A stretch of DNA of 64,000 nt, taken from assembly GCA_019636655.1 (NCBI GenBank), contig JAHBXB010000001.1, forward strand, positions 620,001-684,000, read 5' to 3'. The notes below the pieces were generated by a model. It was not told the origin of the DNA. It saw nothing but the letters and a program-made list of their open reading frames with translations, and did not search any database. Position numbers and translations under genes: made by a program. Source of the stretch: Phycisphaeraceae bacterium (GTDB taxonomy: Bacteria; Planctomycetota; Phycisphaerae; Phycisphaerales; UBA1924). This document shows positions 1 through 9,296 of this stretch, one piece after another. How positions within the stretch are numbered: the first letter of the stretch is position 1; each line of letters begins with the position of its first letter.

Positions 1-3000
1 TACGCATCACGCATCTTGCGCTCGGGGGCGCCGGTGGGCCCGACGTAGTGCACGCCGCGCCTGTTGTGGATGGCGATGGCCAGGCCCGACTCGAGCCTCT
101 GGCTCGCGAGCCGCTCGATCCGCTGTCGAACCGGTGCACAGGGCCAGGCTCCATCCTCGTCGGCGGGCGCGAAGGCGAGGACCTTGCCGATGTGGGAATC
201 GCACAGGTCGAGCCGGTCGCAGTCGCCTGCCAGTCGGCGGGCGCTGTCGATCCACTCTCCCAGTGCTTTTTCGTCGACGGTCCCCTCCACGGCCGGCTTG
301 GTGGCCGCGTCGTCGGAGCTTGCAGCGCTTGCGGGCACCGTGGGCCTCGCAGTCCGGAGGTCCAGACCGGGGACGACGTGCCACGCCTCCAGCAGCTTCC
401 ATGCCTGTCTAGCACGAAGCCGGCGCTGATCCGCGTTCGAGGATGGGGTTTCCGGCGTCGCCGGCTCGTCGGGAACGGCCTCACCCTTGGCACGATAGAC
501 AAGTTGGAGGAGTTCCACGAACAACTCCGGCGATCTCGCCAGCTGTCTGCACAGCGCCCTTAGACCCCGGCCAGAGTGCTCCAGCACGGGCAGCCAGTGC
601 CACTCCCAGTTCACGAGCAGTCGTTCGACGTCGTCGCCCGACCCCGCGTGCTCCTCGATGAAGGCCAGAACTTCCGAGACGCTGTGGGCCAACCACGACA
701 GAGAGGGTGCGCCGAGCTCCGCGGCGGGATCGTGCTGCGGCAGCTGCCTGGTGACGAGCTCGCAGAGGGCAAGGACGCGAGCGACCGAATCTTCGCCCGA
801 TTTGCTCCTCACGGTGTCGTGCGTCAGCAGGGCTGCGAGCGAGATCGCGGTGTAGGGCCGTCCCGCCTCGATCAGCCGGGACAGAGCGACCTCGGCCTCT
901 TCAATCCGCAGGAAGCGGAGACTCGCCTGGGTCCAGTACCGTGCCGCCAGCTCGCGGTCCATGTCGTCCAGCGCCTTCCACAGGTCCACTGAGGGGGCCA
1001 GCGAGAGCGCGAAGCGGACCGCAGCATCGCGGGGACCAGCCTCACGGATCCGTTGGAGGTGGCCAGCGCCCCACGCTGACCCAACGCGTTGTTCGCGCCT
1101 TCGCACGAACCCATCGCCGAAGCGGCGGTTGGTGGTCCATTGCACGTCGGTTGCGCCGGAGATGAGGGTCTCATCGATCATCGCGATCTCCTCCTCGTCC
1201 GTCAATACGAGCTCGGCGAGCGTGGCGCCGAGCGCCTCGGGCGATTCGACCTCCTTCGACCAGTCCACCACACCGCGGAGGCCCTCCTCCACTCGAACGG
1301 CCTCGACGGCCGCCACCCGCGCCCGGGTGACCTCGTCCTGCTCCTCCTTCCAGGTGGCCTTGCGATTCCCGAGGCCGCGGGGGTTCGCGACAAACAGCCA
1401 ACGATGCTGGTCGCGGGCGCGGTCCGACTCGAACTTCTTTGCGAGCGGACGGAGCACCTCCAACTCGGCCGGCTCCAAGGCCCAATCCGCCTCCGGGAAC
1501 TCCTCGTGGTGCTGGATCAGCTCGCGCAGCCCCTCCGCGAGCGCCAGCCGTTCCTCGTTCGACCACCCTCGCGCATCCAAATTCATCAGTGCATTGGCCG
1601 CGGCTCCCGCATGCGCCGGCACGGATCGGAACAGCACCGGGAGTTCGCGGACGAGCTCCTCCCATCTCTGCGGGAGGTGACCGGCCATGGTGATGACCCG
1701 ATCAACGAGGGACTCGGTGAACTCGCGGTAGTCGGCCATGCTGGGCTGCTTGAAGTCCGCCGGCCGCCAGTCCCGGAACTGCGGCTCGGCGCTCGGACTC
1801 GAGACGTCATGATCCGACGGCAGAAGGGCGAGGGAGCACCGCCACGCGGCGTCGGGGCATCGACTGCTGACGTGATCGAACGCGTCCAATCGTTGCGACA
1901 ACGATGCGGCCGTCCCGGGGTGCCAGGGCAAGAGGATCTCTCGGAGGCTGTTCTTGGGCCGGTTGGCCAGCCGGCCCCCCGGATCGGCCTCCGCGAGCCG
2001 GCCGAGCAGAACCGCGACCCGCGACACCAGTTCGGGGCTCCACGCCAAGCGTTCGAGCGCCCACAGGAGGTAGGTATGCGGGCTGGAGCCGAACATGCCG
2101 CCCTCGGTGAAGATCGAGGTGAGGACGGCACGGTCCTCGACGACGCGCTCGGCCGCGGCCAGGAACACCTCGGGGGCGGCCTCGGCCAGATCCGGGAGCC
2201 AGGGCCCGAGGGACAGCCACGAGTCGGAGAGGGATTCGGTGTCCAGCAAGGTCCGAACGAGGCCGGCGGCGATGCCGGGACCATCCATGTCGCGAAGTCG
2301 GTCGCCGCGAACGGCGAGCATCGCAATTGAGCTGACCAGCCCCTCTCGCAGTTGGGTGGACTCTTGATGTGTCTTGTTCCGCAGCGACTTCATCCACCGG
2401 TCTTCCGGGGCAAGATCCAGCGCAGGATCGCGGGTGCCGAGCACCCGGAGCGCCACCTCAGAGAATCGCTCCATCAGGTCGTGCGTGAAGTGGGGTGCAA
2501 GGTGCTCCCAGGCCACCCGCCAGGCCTTCCAATCCCAGTGTTTGCCGGCGACCTGGAGAGGACCGCCGGGCTTGCGCCACTCTGCGGCTGTCACGAAGAC
2601 GTCCCGGTATTCGCGGTCCGCGAGCCTGGCGACGGCCGTGTGATCGGGGTGTTCGGCAACAGTCCAACGACGAGCAAGAACGAGCGGCGCGAGCAGGCTG
2701 GCCGCAGGTTCCTGAAGCCAGGGCAGATCCTGGAGGCCACTGTGCCCTAAGGCCCACAGCACCGCTTGAAGGCTCCCGCGCGATTCTCGTGCGATCCGTG
2801 CGGCCTCATCGGGCCGGTACCCGAACGGTGAAAGTTCTCTCTCGATCGCCTCTCGTCGGAGAGGCGGCAGGTCCAGTCGCGAGCCGGGGCGCTCCGCCGC
2901 ACCACCGAGGTCGTTCCGCTGCGGAACGACCAGGTGAACATTCCGCAGTCGTGCCGAACGCAGGTCCGGGACGAGCGTGGGGTCGGCAACCACCACGATG

Positions 3001-3812
3001 TGCGGCGAGTGCAGAGCTCCGAGGTGGTGGATGGCCCCCGCCCCTCGTGCAATCAGCGTACGGGGCGCAAGGTCCACGGCGACGGGCCCCGATTCCGAGC
3101 CCAGCACGACTGCATCTACAAAGCAAACGACCTCATCGGCGGACTCCGCGGTCACAGCGAGGTCATCCCGGGGATCGGCGAGCCATGCCCTAAGCGTGGC
3201 GGCCTCTTGGTCCCGGCCGCCGATGATCAACGCGGGGGTTGCCGGCTTTGTCAGCGGGGTCAGGACGTTGCGGCGCCAACTGGTGTCGACATCATCGAGT
3301 TCCGCGACGGGCGTCCCCCGCTCATTGTTGAACCAGACGGCGACCGCGGGGGCCAGGTCGAACCACTCGGAGAGCACCTGCCCGTCGACAACACGAACAT
3401 CCAGCCAGGCACCCTCCGCCCTTCGCGCGGCGATCCAGGCGTCCTTTCCGGCCCAGACGTTCGGCGTAACAAACACAAACGTCGTTGCGGTGGGATCGAC
3501 GCCCGCCGGCGCGGCGGTGCGCTTCTTAAAGTCGCTGTCCGCCTTCAGTTCCGGGTCCTGCCCGACACCCATCTCCCAGGCCGAGGCGCCGGTCGGGATG
3601 TACGGGTGCCTGGAAGCCGATTCGACGCGCCCATCCCATCCGGTCAGGCGGATGTCGTCGCCCGCTGGAATCGTCAACGATCCGAGTGTGCCGGGTATGG
3701 TGGTGGCCACGATCAGCCGGCGGACGACAAGGGGGAGGAGTTCCTGCGCATCACGGCGCGTCGATACGAAGTACGCCGCAAGGTCGAGGGAAGTCACGAG
3801 TTGTCGAGCCAC
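1..3812 (-). CDS. Very large protein of the AAA/S8-protease cluster, partial (C-terminus beyond left edge)
   Basis: The reading frame is open from a GTG at 3812 to the window edge, at least 1,270 codons, and the end is not seen. The GTG is chosen because AGGAG lies six bases upstream. It follows the protease gene after 72 bases, on the same strand. The first 160 residues contain a GWDG turn, a SAWEMG segment, a DFKKR segment and FVFVTPNVW, a layout I recall from nuclease-like N-terminal domains of large NTPase defence proteins. I see the acidic and basic residues such a fold would need but cannot prove it. Around residues 200-250 the segment LIIGGRDQEA resembles an NTPase region without a P-loop, and no Walker A motif was found. 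The rest is Trp/Leu-rich and probably helical repeats. The function is unknown; a role with its two neighbours, perhaps in phage defence, is inferred. Confidence 0.75.
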   Translation of the reverse strand, partial: MARQLVTSLDLAAYFVSTRRDAQELLPLVVRRLIVATTIPGTLGSLTIPAGDDIRLTGWDGRVESASRHPYIPTGASAWEMGVGQDPELKADSDFKKRTAAPAGVDPTATTFVFVTPNVWAGKDAWIAARRAEGAWLDVRVVDGQVLSEWFDLAPAVAVWFNNERGTPVAELDDVDTSWRRNVLTPLTKPATPALIIGGRDQEAATLRAWLADPRDDLAVTAESADEVVCFVDAVVLGSESGPVAVDLAPRTLIARGAGAIHHLGALHSPHIVVVADPTLVPDLRSARLRNVHLVVPQRNDLGGAAERPGSRLDLPPLRREAIERELSPFGYRPDEAARIARESRGSLQAVLWALGHSGLQDLPWLQEPAASLLAPLVLARRWTVAEHPDHTAVARLADREYRDVFVTAAEWRKPGGPLQVAGKHWDWKAWRVAWEHLAPHFTHDLMERFSEVALRVLGTRDPALDLAPEDRWMKSLRNKTHQESTQLREGLVSSIAMLAVRGDRLRDMDGPGIAAGLVRTLLDTESLSDSWLSLGPWLPDLAEAAPEVFLAAAERVVEDRAVLTSIFTEGGMFGSSPHTYLLWALERLAWSPELVSRVAVLLGRLAEADPGGRLANRPKNSLREILLPWHPGTAASLSQRLDAFDHVSSRCPDAAWRCSLALLPSDHDVSSPSAEPQFRDWRPADFKQPSMADYREFTESLVDRVITMAGHLPQRWEELVRELPVLFRSVPAHAGAAANALMNLDARGWSNEERLALAEGLRELIQHHEEFPEADWALEPAELEVLRPLAKKFESDRARDQHRWLFVANPRGLGNRKATWKEEQDEVTRARVAAVEAVRVEEGLRGVVDWSKEVESPEALGATLAELVLTDEEEIAMIDETLISGATDVQWTTNRRFGDGFVRRREQRVGSAWGAGHLQRIREAGPRDAAVRFALSLAPSVDLWKALDDMDRELAARYWTQASLRFLRIEEAEVALSRLIEAGRPYTAISLAALLTHDTVRSKSGEDSVARVLALCELVTRQLPQHDPAAELGAPSLSWLAHSVSEVLAFIEEHAGSGDDVERLLVNWEWHWLPVLEHSGRGLRALCRQLARSPELFVELLQLVYRAKGEAVPDEPATPETPSSNADQRRLRARQAWKLLEAWHVVPGLDLRTARPTVPASAASSDDAATKPAVEGTVDEKALGEWIDSARRLAGDCDRLDLCDSHIGKVLAFAPADEDGAWPCAPVRQRIERLASQRLESGLAIAIHNRRGVHYVGPTGAPERKMRDA

Positions 3813-3884
3813 ACTGAGCTCCTGGGGCTCCCGCGTTCCAAGGCGGCGAACGGGTGGTGCGCGGCCGTGCAGGGCACGGTTGGA

Positions 3885-6110
3885 TCAGGTCTGGAGGGGG
3901 ATCTGCACGATCGGATTGATGGGTTCGAGTTGGTTCCTGTAGCGGCGGAGAACCTGGTCGTACAGGTCCGCCACACGCGGCGCCTCGACCGTGACGACCA
4001 GGGCGTATCGGATCTTCGGCGCCGAGGACACGCTGTGGCTCTCAGCCCTGGCGTTGTAGTGCACATCAAAGACCGGTCCGTTGAGACTCCGACCAAGCTT
4101 GGTAACCTCGGCGTGCAAGCAGGTCTCCCACTTGTGGGCGTCGCGGCGGAGCTTGTCCTCGGTCGGGTACAGCGCACCCGGCCGGAAGAATGTGTCGGTC
4201 TTGGCGTGGAGCGCATCGGGCGGATCACGGTTTTCCTTGTCGGGGCGGAAGAACACCTCCAGTCCGCTGCGGGTGTAGTTCCCGGAGTGGCCGGGGTCTA
4301 CGGGTGTCGAGAAACAGAATGTCGCCCGGATCGACACGCGGCCGGCGAGCTGCGCACCGGGCATGGGGATCGGAGCGCGGACAAACTTGCGGGCCTCCAT
4401 CTTGCCTTGGTAGACGACGGACACCATGCCCGGCGGGCAGATCACCATCGCCTCGATGGTCCGCGCGATGCGCCCCCACCCGATGTCGGTGCGCGAGAAT
4501 CCTGGGTTCTCGCTGCCGTGGATCAGTAGCGCTTTGATCGCCAGCGGCGAGAGATTCTGGCCGAAGTGCGCGCGGATCCCCAGCGCCGACCGGAGCGCAT
4601 CGGGCGAGGCGAAGCTGGTCCCGGTGACTCCGACAACCCTAGGAACGGCGTCGGCGTCCAGCACCAGGTAGGGCTCGCGGTCGCTGCCGCCGAAGGCGAG
4701 CAGGTCTGGCTTCACGATCCCGGGGCTTCGTCCGGGGCCGATCGAGCTGTACACGGCACGCTTCCATTTCACACCGGCAGAGTCGCAGGCGCCGATGGAG
4801 AGGCCGTTGACGCAATCCGCCGGGACCTGGATGCGGTTGTGCCGGAGCTCGGCGTCATCTTCGCCGCCGTTGCCGACGGCGATCGAAGCGATGGTGGTTC
4901 CCTCCGACAGGTACTCGTCAAGGACACTGGTCCACGCGTGCACGTCGTCGTCATCGACCGGCATCGCCGGGCCCATGCTGAGGTTGATGAACTCGTACTG
5001 CTTCGTCTCCAACACGGACTTGATCCGCTGGAGCACGTCGTACAGCTCGTAGGGGTCGTGGTGAGACTTCTCGTCCAGCACCCGATAGTGGTCGACGGCG
5101 GCGAAGGGTCGTTCGGCCGCGGCATCAGGGTCGATGCTCCCGAACAGCAGGGCGGAAGTGACGGCGTGGCCGTGGAGGTGCAGCTCCTTCAGCGGCCTGC
5201 CAACCCCGTCAGTGTCGTGGGCGACCGCCCAAGGCGACAGCGGGGAACGGTCGGGCAAGCCGCCGTCGAAGACTGCGACCCGGAGCGACGGATCCAGGGG
5301 CGGCTGCGTGGGGAGCGAGACCTTGCTCCCCTTCGGCGCAAGACCGCGGATGATCGGCCTCATCACGCGGATCCTGGGCATCTCGCGGGCGGCGCGGAGG
5401 AACGAGAACTCCGCGATCTCACCGATCCGGGCCTTGGGGGCCTTCATCCGAAGGAAGCAGAGCCCGCCGGCATAGAACCGCAGGTCCATGTCCGCCTTCA
5501 CGCCCAACGGCCTAAGGAACGCCCGGAATCCCTCCAGGATGTAGTCGTCATGGCGGCGATCGCTGGCGTGGAGCACCACCTCGAACAGGACCTCGTCGTG
5601 CTTCGAGAACACGGCCTTGATCTTGCCTGCGGGCTCAATCGCCGCGAACTTCTCAACGGCCGCGAGGTCATCGGCCCCGACGGTTTTGATGGTCCACCGC
5701 GGGAGCTTGTCGGCCCAATCGCGGAAGGCGCCGCGGGGCCCAGCCACGAAAACCTCCGTGCTGGGCTTGGGCTCGGGCACCCTGCCCATGCTGCGACGCT
5801 CGGGCGTGACCTCCACCCCGCGGCTGCCAACCGTGCGGAGGCCCACGGCGTTGATCAATCGACTGGGAAAATAGCTCTTGGCGATGTACTCCGGATGCAG
5901 CGTGATGCTCGCCACCGTCTGGTCGTGCGGACACGCGAGATCCGGGAGCGCTTCCAGCCGGCGGACCGCGGCGACAAGCATGGGCTCGAGCCGCTCACGG
6001 GCGGCCGGGATGGAGTACGGCGCCTCGCGTTCGACCGGACGGCCCGGTACCACGATGGGCTCGACGAGGTTCTCGCCGCGACCGAGCAGGAAGTTGGGGC
6101 GCTGCGGCAT
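3885..6110 (-). CDS. S8 family (subtilisin-like) serine peptidase
   Basis: The 741-residue protein has a full subtilase core in its middle: catalytic Asp282 in VFDGG, His313 in LHGHAV, oxyanion Asn414 in AVGNGG and Ser499 in GTSFASP. About 270 residues precede the core and about 200 follow it, so it is much longer than secreted subtilisins. No signal peptide is visible, so it should act in the cytoplasm. The gene lies 18 bases after the AAA ATPase gene and 72 bases before the large protein gene, which suggests one transcript. Paired AAA ATPase and S8 protease genes are a recurring arrangement in bacterial accessory regions, where the ATPase is thought to control or feed the protease. The substrate is unknown; cleavage of the large neighbour is one possibility. 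Confidence 0.9.
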   Translation of the reverse strand: MPQRPNFLLGRGENLVEPIVVPGRPVEREAPYSIPAARERLEPMLVAAVRRLEALPDLACPHDQTVASITLHPEYIAKSYFPSRLINAVGLRTVGSRGVEVTPERRSMGRVPEPKPSTEVFVAGPRGAFRDWADKLPRWTIKTVGADDLAAVEKFAAIEPAGKIKAVFSKHDEVLFEVVLHASDRRHDDYILEGFRAFLRPLGVKADMDLRFYAGGLCFLRMKAPKARIGEIAEFSFLRAAREMPRIRVMRPIIRGLAPKGSKVSLPTQPPLDPSLRVAVFDGGLPDRSPLSPWAVAHDTDGVGRPLKELHLHGHAVTSALLFGSIDPDAAAERPFAAVDHYRVLDEKSHHDPYELYDVLQRIKSVLETKQYEFINLSMGPAMPVDDDDVHAWTSVLDEYLSEGTTIASIAVGNGGEDDAELRHNRIQVPADCVNGLSIGACDSAGVKWKRAVYSSIGPGRSPGIVKPDLLAFGGSDREPYLVLDADAVPRVVGVTGTSFASPDALRSALGIRAHFGQNLSPLAIKALLIHGSENPGFSRTDIGWGRIARTIEAMVICPPGMVSVVYQGKMEARKFVRAPIPMPGAQLAGRVSIRATFCFSTPVDPGHSGNYTRSGLEVFFRPDKENRDPPDALHAKTDTFFRPGALYPTEDKLRRDAHKWETCLHAEVTKLGRSLNGPVFDVHYNARAESHSVSSAPKIRYALVVTVEAPRVADLYDQVLRRYRNQLEPINPIVQIPLQT

Positions 6111-6128
6111 GGTGGGATGCTCCGGCCG

Positions 6129-7247
6129 TCATTCATCGTGATGACGAACCGCCTTGCGTATGGTGTCGCGGCTGATGCCGGTCAGTTCATGGGCGTCCCG
6201 TTGGGAGACGACGTCTGACTGCGTGAGGATTCTTGCCAGGTCGATCCGATCGGCCTTCCGGAGGCCCTCGGCGTGCTGCCGGACGATGCCGCGGAGCCGA
6301 TGATCGAGCGGTTCGCCGCTCACGGCGGCGGCGCGTCGGGCCGCGATGATCGACCTGTAGATGTCGCTGAACGACTTGCCCTGGAGGACGATCCCCAGTG
6401 CGTGCTGCCACGGCGCGTCGTGGGGCATGGCGTCCCCGACGAACTGGTGCACCGCCTCGGCGACCTGGTCCGCAGTCGGCAGGCCGAACTCGACGACCAT
6501 GTCGAACCGTCGCCAGACCGCCGGATCGAGCAGATCGGGGTGGTTGGTGGCGGCTAGCAGCAGGCCGGTCGACGGCCAGTCATCGATCTCCTGCAGGAGC
6601 ACCGTGACAAGGCGCTTCAACTCGCCGATCTCGGTGCGATCATCCCTCCGCTTGGCGATCGCGTCGAGCTCATCGAGCAGCAGGACGCAATCCTGTGTCT
6701 TGGCGTAGTCCAACACCTGACGGACATTGCCGCCGGTCCGGCCCAGGAAGCTGCTCATGACCGCGGACAGGTCCAGGACCAGCAGCGGCTTGCCCAGCTG
6801 AACGGCCAGCCACTTGGCAGCGAGCGTCTTGCCGACACCGGGGGGGCCGGTGAACAGGGCCGACCTCGTCGGATCGAGCCCTGCCTCTCTCAATCGCTCA
6901 CCGGCCTGTCGCTCGGCAACAAGCGTCTCAAGCTGTGATCGAACCGCGTCGCTGAAGATGGGGTCCACCTCCAGTTCGGCAGCGTGCTCGACGCGGAGCA
7001 GATGGAGCTTGGAATCGAGATCAACCGGGACCGCGTGCTCGGCCTGCCGTCGCAGCGGCGATGCGCGGGTCGGCCCTTCCTTGAGGAGCTCGGCGACCCC
7101 AGCGGCCATCTGCGGCGCCGTGTCCCGGTACCGCTTGGACAGCTTGTAGAGGAAGAGATGCACGTCTTGGGGACGGCCGGCCATCGCTAGCCGGGCCAAG
7201 TGGACGAAATCCTTGGACAAGTCATGTTTCTGTTCCGGCTGTGCCAT
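6129..7247 (-). CDS. AAA family ATPase partnered with S8 protease
   Basis: The 372-residue protein is an AAA ATPase with Walker A GPPGVGKT at residues 134-141, Walker B LLLDELD with Asp192/Glu193, a sensor-1 segment AATNHP near 233, and an Arg pair at 246-247 that could be the arginine finger. The last 30 residues (VSQRDAHELTGISRDTIRK) read like a helix-turn-helix, which is unusual for a protease-assisting ATPase. The start has the ribosome site AAGAGGTGAA directly upstream. It is the first gene of the minus-strand cluster that continues into the S8 protease and the large protein. It likely remodels or delivers substrates to the protease, or senses a trigger; both are inferences from gene order. 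Confidence 0.88.
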   Translation of the reverse strand: MAQPEQKHDLSKDFVHLARLAMAGRPQDVHLFLYKLSKRYRDTAPQMAAGVAELLKEGPTRASPLRRQAEHAVPVDLDSKLHLLRVEHAAELEVDPIFSDAVRSQLETLVAERQAGERLREAGLDPTRSALFTGPPGVGKTLAAKWLAVQLGKPLLVLDLSAVMSSFLGRTGGNVRQVLDYAKTQDCVLLLDELDAIAKRRDDRTEIGELKRLVTVLLQEIDDWPSTGLLLAATNHPDLLDPAVWRRFDMVVEFGLPTADQVAEAVHQFVGDAMPHDAPWQHALGIVLQGKSFSDIYRSIIAARRAAAVSGEPLDHRLRGIVRQHAEGLRKADRIDLARILTQSDVVSQRDAHELTGISRDTIRKAVRHHDE

Positions 7248-7386
7248 TTCACCTCTTACTCAATGGTAGCATTGACTGGACGATTTCGCAACGTCTACAA
7301 TGGTTTTCGTCCACATGGCCCGAGAAGGCGTACTTTTCCGGTCCTGCGGGATGGCCGAGTCGGGGCATAGGGGAATGGAGATCGTC

Positions 7387-7620
7387 ATGGCGAGCAAGAA
7401 CTACAGCGTCGGACCGCACGAGGATGGCTGGCAGGTGCGGCGCGATGGCGCGCATCGCGCTTCGGAGGTGTTCCAGACCAAGGCACCGGCCATCGAACGC
7501 GGCAAGGAACTGGCCAAAGAGTCTGGAGGGGAGTTGCGGATCAAGGGGGAGAACGGCCGGATCCAGAACCCCAACAGCTACGGGAACGATCCCAATCCAC
7601 CCAGGGACCGCCGGCACTAA
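7387..7620 (+). CDS. DUF2188-like small protein
   Basis: This 77-residue protein has the DUF2188 pattern as I remember it: an aromatic/Gly start (YSVGPHEDGWQVRRDG), a SEVFQTKAPAIERGKELA helix, and an end with GRIQNPNSYGNDPNPP. The ATG at 7387 is preferred over 7375 because GGAG lies seven bases upstream of it. DUF2188 proteins are small, common in bacterial accessory DNA, and have no known biochemical role. The gene is divergent from the AAA ATPase and lies 119 bases before the two-domain cyclase, so it may share a promoter region with either. The family call is fairly firm; any link to the defence genes is guesswork. Confidence 0.75.
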   Translation: MASKNYSVGPHEDGWQVRRDGAHRASEVFQTKAPAIERGKELAKESGGELRIKGENGRIQNPNSYGNDPNPPRDRRH

Positions 7621-7739
7621 TCGCAGTTCGCCGACGATCAGATGCGATGCAGGCGGACGGAGCCGCAACGTCACAGCGGATGTGTTCAAGAACGAGATGC
7701 GTGGGCAGAACGAGCAGGTATGGTGAAGGAGCACAAACG

Positions 7740-9296
7740 ATGGGCTGGGATGAACAGAGTTCACGGGACCGGGTCGAGCAGCACAGTTTCGAGGACGAGG
7801 AGATCGAGGTGGCGGACCTGGCCCGCACGATGGACTTCGCGAACCTCAGCACCAAGCAGGTGCGGCGCGCCGAGGCCGCTCACCTGTACGCCGATGTTCC
7901 GAACTTCCACGCCGCGGTGCTGGATGCCGGCGCGGACAAGCAGAAGCAGAAGAAGCTGATCCGCGCGGCCAGCGTGCTGCGCAAGGTGCAGTCGGACCTG
8001 CTGAAGGCCCCCGAGATCATCGGGGACGATCAGATCGGCCGGATCCAGCTGCAGGCGGCGCGGCTCCACGCTCTTTGCTACAAGCCCTACTCCGACGAGG
8101 CGCAGCGGGCCCTCCGCGCGGTCGTGATGGGGATCACGCTGAACACGTACATGTACGACGTGTTCAACGGCGTCTTCGATGACGTGCGCAACTTCCAGAG
8201 CGCCGTCGGTGTTGCCGCGGGGACTAGCCTGATCGCCAACATCGGGACCCACGGCGACCGGGAACGCATCTGCCTGGGGAGCAGCGCGAACCTGGCGGCT
8301 AAGGTCCTGGGGGCCGGGAACACGGTGACGGTCACCGAAGAGGTGTACGACCATCTCCCGGAGTCCCTACAGGCTCGGTTCGACAAGGCGGGCGTGGTGG
8401 CGGGCCATCAGACGTTCAAGAGCCGGGGGCTCCGATGGAGCACGGCGCCGGAGGTGGCCGAGGAGCTCGACATCGATTGGGACGAGCAGTGGTGGCGGGA
8501 GCAGACCGAGGCATACCGCGACGAACTGCCGCTCGCCGACATGGAGGTGTCCGAGGCAGAGGTCGCGATCGACGTCGGTTCGTTGACCGAGCGGAACAGC
8601 CGGCGCACGGAGGCGATCGCGGTGTACGCCGACCTGGACGGCTTCACACGGCACGTGCAGAACGCCGAGGAGGACGACGAAGTCGCGGCCCTGGTGCAAC
8701 AGCTGCACATGATCCGCCACGAGTTCCACGCGATCCTCAAGGACGACTACTCCGGCGTGGTGCTGCAGCATCAGGGTGACCGGGTCTTCGCGATCCTGCA
8801 CGAGCCATGCGGCGACGATGACACGAGTCACGGGCGTCGGTGTCGGAAGGCCATCGATGCGGCGATCGGCGTGCAGTCGTCCATGGAGCAGGTGCTGAGA
8901 GGCCGACTCGGAGATCGGAAGGACCTGCGGGTGGCCGTCGGCCTGGCCGTGGGTCGCGTGCTCGTCTCCCGCCTCGGGAAGAAGGGCCAGCGGGAAGTGA
9001 TCTGCCTGGGGCCGGAGGTGATTATGGCCGAGGATCTGCAGCTCGAATCGACCGGCGGGCAGGTCCGGCTGACAGAGGAGCTGTACGAGACGATCAACGA
9101 CGAGGTGCTCAAGGGCGAGTTCAAGGAGGATGATGGGTCGTTCGTGGCGGACGGCCTCACGTTCCGCCGGCTCGACGACCTTCGTGAAGAGGCGGCGGCG
9201 AGGAGCGGCAAGCTCGGCGCCGTCGCAGAGGCAGGCCGCGTCCGGGTGGTCACCGACAATCCCCGTCCGCAGAAGCCCTGGATGCCCGAGCCGTGA
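7740..9296 (+). CDS. Two-domain class III nucleotide cyclase with a predicted composite active site
   Basis: The 518-residue protein contains two class III cyclase domains, about residues 40-215 and 285-455. In domain 1 the first metal Asp is kept (YADV, Asp52), the second is replaced (aligned position Ala107 in LQAARLHAL), but the SSANLAAK segment with Asn184 is kept. In domain 2 both metal Asp residues are kept (YADLDGF, Asp298; QGDRVF, Asp347), but the Asn segment is replaced by GPEVIMAED. The two halves are therefore complementary, and one catalytic site could form between them. The ATG at 7740 has GAAGGAG upstream. The stop overlaps the start of the E2-like gene (GTGA), so the pair is translationally coupled. 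No membrane segment is seen. The nucleotide made is unknown. The resemblance to PycC next door suggests antiphage signalling. Confidence 0.85.
   Translation: MGWDEQSSRDRVEQHSFEDEEIEVADLARTMDFANLSTKQVRRAEAAHLYADVPNFHAAVLDAGADKQKQKKLIRAASVLRKVQSDLLKAPEIIGDDQIGRIQLQAARLHALCYKPYSDEAQRALRAVVMGITLNTYMYDVFNGVFDDVRNFQSAVGVAAGTSLIANIGTHGDRERICLGSSANLAAKVLGAGNTVTVTEEVYDHLPESLQARFDKAGVVAGHQTFKSRGLRWSTAPEVAEELDIDWDEQWWREQTEAYRDELPLADMEVSEAEVAIDVGSLTERNSRRTEAIAVYADLDGFTRHVQNAEEDDEVAALVQQLHMIRHEFHAILKDDYSGVVLQHQGDRVFAILHEPCGDDDTSHGRRCRKAIDAAIGVQSSMEQVLRGRLGDRKDLRVAVGLAVGRVLVSRLGKKGQREVICLGPEVIMAEDLQLESTGGQVRLTEELYETINDEVLKGEFKEDDGSFVADGLTFRRLDDLREEAAARSGKLGAVAEAGRVRVVTDNPRPQKPWMPEP

Noticed and set aside
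1089-2330. A 413-codon open frame on the plus strand opposite the giant protein
   Set aside because: It mirrors the minus-strand coding frame in high-GC DNA. Its sequence is Arg/Gly/Pro-rich without family features, while the minus frame reads as a normal protein from 3812 to the edge.
2934-6218. Long plus-strand open frames (2934-4529 and 4566-6218) opposite the S8 protease
   Set aside because: They are antisense shadows of the protease gene, which has a full catalytic set; the shadow products show no motif.
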